Shown here: positions 6,286 through 9,173 of the stretch, in pieces
Position numbering within the stretch: the first letter of the stretch is position 1
Layout: each line of letters begins with the position of its first letter
Assembly (NCBI GenBank): GCA_964471755.1
Contig: CAYYJM010000257.1
Coordinates: forward strand, 1-9,173
Direction: 5' to 3'
Length of the DNA stretch: 9,173 nt
DNA from: CAYYJM01 sp964471755
Lineage (GTDB): Bacteria > Planctomycetota > Planctomycetia > Gemmatales > Gemmataceae
The notes under the pieces: generated by a model
Told to the model about the DNA's origin: nothing
Database searches by the model: none
The model's input: only the letters and a program-made list of their open reading frames with translations
Translations under genes and position numbers: made by a program

Positions 6286-8349
6286 CTATTTCACCGGCAG
6301 CCACTGCACGGCATCGAGGATGACGTGCCCATCCACTCCGGTATTCCCCACCTCGACCGATCCGGCCTTGCCCCGGTCGAAGGTGAAGGTGCCGAGCGAA
6401 ATCCACGCTCCGTCGATCGGCGGAGCCTTACGCTGATTGACCAGCACGGTCTTCTTGCCCTCGGCGTGAGTGATCGTCACCGGAACGTTCGTCGCCCGGT
6501 TGGCGTTCGGCGAGTAGCTCAGACGCACCTCGTACCGTCCCTTCTCGGGCAGGTCGGGCGTGAAGGTCGCCGACTGCTTGCCGCGCTCGGTGCCGCCATC
6601 GTGGCGATAACCGGTGCCGACGTGGGGGCTCAACGCGGCGGATACACTCTCGAAACCGGTCCGCGTGGCCGCGTCGTCGTCGAGGACGATGCCTGGTAGC
6701 TTCTTCGCATCGATGGCCGGCACCTTCGGCGGAGCGTTGGATTCGAGAACCTGCCGATCGGCCAGGAGTCGCTCGCGCAGCTTCGCGTAGTCAACGGCCT
6801 GCACGTCGAGCTTCGCATCGATCGCCAGGCTGGCGGCGGTGGCGGCACTCTGGCCGAGGACCATGAAGACCGGCTCCATGCGGATCGATCCGTAGGCGAT
6901 GTGCGAGGACGACAGACAGACCGGCACGAGCAGGTTGGGGCACTCCCCCTTCTTCGGCACGATGGCCTGGTAGCTAATGCGATACGGCCCGCCGGGACTC
7001 TCCTGGACGTCCCCCTCGTTCTGGACGAAGCCTTCCTTCGTGACGAAGCGGAGGCAGTTGTGCGAGTCCATGTTGTACGACCCCATGCCGACTGACATCG
7101 GCGTGTCACGAAGCCGACGGCAGTCCTTCTCGGTCTGGACGTGGTCGCCGACCATGCGGCGAGCCTCACGGACGTAGATCTGATGCGGCCAGTTGCCGTG
7201 GTCGAGGAACTCGTCCTTCGCCAGGCCCCAGACGGCCATCTGATCGCGGATCTTCTGCGGCACGCGCGGATGATTGGCCAGGGTCCACATCAGCCCCTTC
7301 TGGTACGACTCATGGGCGGCCAGGATCTTGTCGCGCTCGGCGTAGCTCGCCTCGGGATACTTGTAGTTCGCGCCGATGAAGTCGGTGCTGACGGCGCAGT
7401 TGTTGTTCGTATCGGTCTTGCCGTTGGGCATCATGTCCGGCTTCATCGGAAAGCGCAGGTCGCCGGCCTCGAAGTTGCGCAGGAGCAGTTCGTAGAGTTT
7501 CTCGTCGTAGTCGGCCGGCTTCGGAAACGGCACTCGATTCGCCGGGACACGGCTCATGCACAGGCGGTAGCAGTACGCCTGAACCCTGTGGTCGCCTTCG
7601 CCGTCGGCCGGGATCGGGCCTGGCTCGATGATGGGCAGCAGACCGCTGGTCGGATCACCCGGCCGGATGTACGGATCGACCTTGCGGTAGAACAGGTGGT
7701 TGTGCTTGTTCCAGCGGACGGCGACGCCGTTGAGCGTCTCGCTATACTTCGCGTTGGATTCTCTCCCGACGGTGTAGCTCACTCCGGCGGCGGCCATCAG
7801 GTCGCCCTCGTAGGTGGCGTCGATGAACATCGTGCCAGCGAACGTCTTGCCGGACTCCATCGTGATCGACGTGATGCGTTTGCCGTCGAGGTGGACGCCC
7901 TTGCCCGGCGTGCGGTCGAGTCGTTCGCCGAGAACCACCTCGACCTTCGCTTCGCGGAGCATCTCGCGGAAGATCGCTTCGGCGACCTTTGGCTCGAAGG
8001 TCCACATGGCGTCCTCAGTGGGTCGGTAGGACTTGTAGTTCTCGCGTTTCTCGTGGATCCAGGCTTCGGGCCGGTCGTAGTGCTTCTTGATGCGCTGGTA
8101 GAACTCGCGAGCGATGCCGCCGATGACGGCCTTGTTGCCGGAGTCGGTCCAGCCGAGTCCGCCGGAGGTCAGGCCGCCGAGGTGCTTGCCCGGTTCGATG
8201 AGAACGGCGGTCTTGCCCATTCGTGCGGCCTGGACCACGCTGGCGACGCCGGCCGAGGTGCCGCCGTAGACGACGAGATCGTACTCCGCGGCGCGAGCCG
8301 GCAGGGGAACGAGCAGAAGCAAGGCGAGCAGGTGCAGAGTCGGTTTCAT
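6286..8349 (-). CDS. Exported FAD-dependent oxidoreductase with golvesin/xanthan-lyase-like C-terminal domain
   Basis: The 687-residue product starts at ATG 8347-8349, chosen because GAGGA lies 4 nt upstream and the N-terminus then is a signal peptide (MKPTLHLLALLLLVPLPARA, cleavage near ARAA-EYD). The frame could be opened 27 codons further upstream, but that would bury the signal. The FAD-binding Rossmann unit follows at once: VYGGTSAGVASVVQAARMG (27-45), then strand end LIEP with Glu52 and GGLTSGGLGWTD (58-69). FIDATYEGDLMAAAG and LGQSAATAASLAID are the later family motifs (FAD_oxidored type). From about residue 560 a separate beta-rich domain (FTPDLPEKGRYEVRLSYSP to DAVQWLPVK) resembles the golvesin C-terminal/xanthan lyase module, probably carbohydrate- or surface-binding. 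Homologues are common in planctomycetes and are often labelled xanthan lyase without biochemical support. Substrate and electron acceptor are unknown. Confidence 0.9.
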   Translation of the reverse strand: MKPTLHLLALLLLVPLPARAAEYDLVVYGGTSAGVASVVQAARMGKTAVLIEPGKHLGGLTSGGLGWTDSGNKAVIGGIAREFYQRIKKHYDRPEAWIHEKRENYKSYRPTEDAMWTFEPKVAEAIFREMLREAKVEVVLGERLDRTPGKGVHLDGKRITSITMESGKTFAGTMFIDATYEGDLMAAAGVSYTVGRESNAKYSETLNGVAVRWNKHNHLFYRKVDPYIRPGDPTSGLLPIIEPGPIPADGEGDHRVQAYCYRLCMSRVPANRVPFPKPADYDEKLYELLLRNFEAGDLRFPMKPDMMPNGKTDTNNNCAVSTDFIGANYKYPEASYAERDKILAAHESYQKGLMWTLANHPRVPQKIRDQMAVWGLAKDEFLDHGNWPHQIYVREARRMVGDHVQTEKDCRRLRDTPMSVGMGSYNMDSHNCLRFVTKEGFVQNEGDVQESPGGPYRISYQAIVPKKGECPNLLVPVCLSSSHIAYGSIRMEPVFMVLGQSAATAASLAIDAKLDVQAVDYAKLRERLLADRQVLESNAPPKVPAIDAKKLPGIVLDDDAATRTGFESVSAALSPHVGTGYRHDGGTERGKQSATFTPDLPEKGRYEVRLSYSPNANRATNVPVTITHAEGKKTVLVNQRKAPPIDGAWISLGTFTFDRGKAGSVEVGNTGVDGHVILDAVQWLPVK

Positions 8350-8441
8350 GGTGTCCTCGCGTGGATGGAGAGTGAGCCGATAGAGTATCACCTCTCCGGG
8401 TGGACGTAGAGTCCGCAGCGCCGGAGACATTCCGGATTTGG

Positions 8442-8556
8442 TCTGACTGGTCTAACTTTTTTGGACTGCGGCGATTCTTCGCCGCTCTGACTTCTCTGAC
8501 TTTTCTGACTGGTCTAACTTTTTTGGACTGCGGCGATTCTTCGCCGCTCTGACTTC
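8442..8556. repeat. Two 53-bp perfect direct repeats (period 62 bp) with an internal hairpin
   Basis: 8442-8494 and 8504-8556 are identical over 53 bp, separated by 9 bp. Each holds a T6 run, then the palindrome GCGGCGA-TTCT-TCGCCGC (8468-8485 and 8530-8547). On the sides are TCTGAC/TCTAAC words spaced by 9 bp (CTGAC or CTAAC at 8443, 8452, 8487, 8496, 8505, 8514 and 8549). The T-run precedes the hairpin on the plus strand and an A-run follows it on the minus strand, so neither direction looks like a standard terminator. It looks like an intergenic REP-like element; no protein is encoded. Confidence 0.9.
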
Positions 8557-8577
8557 CTCTCTTCGGAGGATGACCGA

Positions 8578-8639
8578 GCCAGAAAATTAGAAAGTCAGGA
8601 AAGTCAGAAAAGCCAGAGCGGCGAAGAATCGCCGCAGTC
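8578..8639. repeat. Inverted third copy of the hairpin repeat, truncated by the intron
   Basis: 8614-8639 is the exact reverse complement (26/26) of 8464-8489 and 8526-8551. To its left are GCCAG/ATTAG/GTCAG/GTCAG/GCCAG words at 8578, 8586, 8594, 8603 and 8612, spaced by 8-9 bp, matching the flanks of the direct copies in reverse. In the intact copies the next bases after GCAGTC in this orientation would be CAAAAAAGTTAG. Here the match stops at 8639 and the group II intron starts at 8640. Confidence 0.85.
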
Positions 8640-9173
8640 GTGCGCCTTGGAGCGTCACACACCAGCAGGGTGCAAGTCCCTGTCTGGCCAGTCTGGTGGC
8701 CGGTACGCGAAGGTAACTGCGTCCTGGCGACAGGAGGTGGAGAGCAACCCCGGCGGAGGTTCCAGTCCGTAACACTCGTGAACTCGATTCGGCCGGTTGT
8801 CCTGGCGAGCTTTCGACTGACTGGCGAAGCCCCGATGGCATCGGACCGTGACGGCCTCTATCCCAGGCCAGCCGCACGGTAGGACAGCAGGTGGTTGGAG
8901 ACGGAATGGACCGCAGGGTGTGTGAGCGTGAACAAGGGAGACCTGCACGGCTCAAGACGGTGTTCATGGTCGTGTTGGCCCGAAGAGCCGCCGTGCAGGA
9001 GTCAGAGCGTCCATAGTAGCGTCGAAGCGGGGTAACGCCCGTCGAGCCAAGGGACGCAGGAAGGTGGAGACGTGACGAACCGATCGACCGAATCAACACC
9101 GACGCCAGTGCCGGATAGGCCGGCTATCGGCAGTAAGGAAAGTAATGCACGCTTGGCCTGATGTTTGCAGCGG
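8640..9173 (+). mobile_element. Group II intron, 5' part of the ribozyme (3' part outside window)
   Basis: The 5' end is GTGCG (8640-8644), the group II start consensus. Domain I-type hairpins follow: CAGGG-TGCAAGT-CCCTG (8666-8682), a 7-bp stem at 8684-8690/8697-8703 with one G-T pair, and TCCTG-GCGA-CAGGA with a GNRA loop (8722-8735). A later long hairpin pairs 8942-8953 with 8985-8999 (3-nt bulge). The text GTCAGAGCGTCCATAGTAGC (9001-9020) resembles the domain III region of bacterial introns. 9109-9132 forms a stem just before where the maturase ORF should begin. Loop bases GACTG (8815-8819) are complementary to the last five exon bases CAGTC (8635-8639) and are a candidate EBS1. Insertion a few bases after a hairpin recalls group IIC introns, but the subclass cannot be fixed without domains V-VI and the maturase. 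Confidence 0.82.
9145..9173 (+). CDS. Possible start of the intron-encoded reverse transcriptase/maturase (partial, start uncertain)
   Basis: ATG 9145-9147 has AAGGA (9135-9139) at a 5-nt spacing and opens MHAWPDVCS before the window ends. An alternative start is ATG 9161-9163 in another frame (MFAA). The position, about 500 nt into the intron and right after a hairpin that may open domain IV, is where intron-encoded proteins usually begin. Too few residues are visible to recognise the family, so this rests on context only. Confidence 0.25.

Noticed and set aside
7141..8409. 422-codon plus-strand open frame
   Set aside because: It is antisense to the FAD oxidoreductase, whose motifs are clear; it is a shadow frame of high-GC codon usage.
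8464..8556. Hairpins with T-runs as Rho-independent terminators
   Set aside because: The T6 run lies before the hairpin on the plus strand and becomes an A-run after it on the minus strand, so neither direction has stem followed by U-run.
8442..8639. CRISPR array
   Set aside because: There are only two direct copies, with a 9-bp gap instead of a spacer, an internal palindrome, and no cas gene.
8015..8662. 215-codon minus-strand frame across the repeat region
   Set aside because: It translates the 9-bp repeats as VRxVRx patterns and overlaps the oxidoreductase start in another frame. The periodic protein is a by-product of the DNA repeat.

Overview
This window is GC-rich DNA that looks like a planctomycete chromosome. 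The signs are an exported FAD-dependent oxidoreductase with a golvesin/xanthan-lyase-type C-terminal domain, a secreted prolyl-oligopeptidase-like enzyme, a patatin lipoprotein, a tRNA with no encoded CCA, an intergenic hairpin repeat and a group II intron. The taxonomic assignment is inference from gene style; no rRNA or other marker gene is present.

Layout. (1) Positions 1-2180, minus strand: a two-gene operon. A MotA/TolQ/ExbB-type four-helix inner-membrane channel subunit (1278-2180) comes first, and a divergent actin/Hsp70-fold protein that appears to run into an FHA domain (1-1246, cut by the window edge) follows 31 bp downstream. (2) Positions 2181-2723: the divergent promoter region, with a tiny ORF carrying a GLPNAG motif (2381-2434) and a tRNA-Ser(TGA) gene (2452-2537, plus strand). 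(3) Positions 2724-4877, plus strand: an exported S9 prolyl-oligopeptidase-family serine peptidase. (4) Positions 4878-6173, minus strand: a patatin-like phospholipase lipoprotein whose stop codon abuts the peptidase stop codon with no intergenic base. Its leader holds a nested inverted repeat that could mask its Shine-Dalgarno. (5) Positions 6286-8349, minus strand: the exported FAD-dependent oxidoreductase. (6) Positions 8441-8639: a composite repeat made of two 53-bp direct copies and one inverted copy of a hairpin element, flanked by roughly 9-bp-spaced GTCAG words. (7) Positions 8640 to the end: the 5' half of a group II intron ribozyme on the plus strand, inserted exactly inside the inverted third repeat copy.

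The most system-like part is the left operon, which pairs an ion-channel-type membrane motor subunit with a degenerate actin-like ATPase/FHA protein and continues beyond the window. The peptidase, patatin and oxidoreductase all carry export signals and probably act in the cell envelope, but nothing here shows that they share a pathway. The right end is a good example of an intron homing into a dispersed hairpin repeat, and it gives a testable prediction for the 3' exon sequence.
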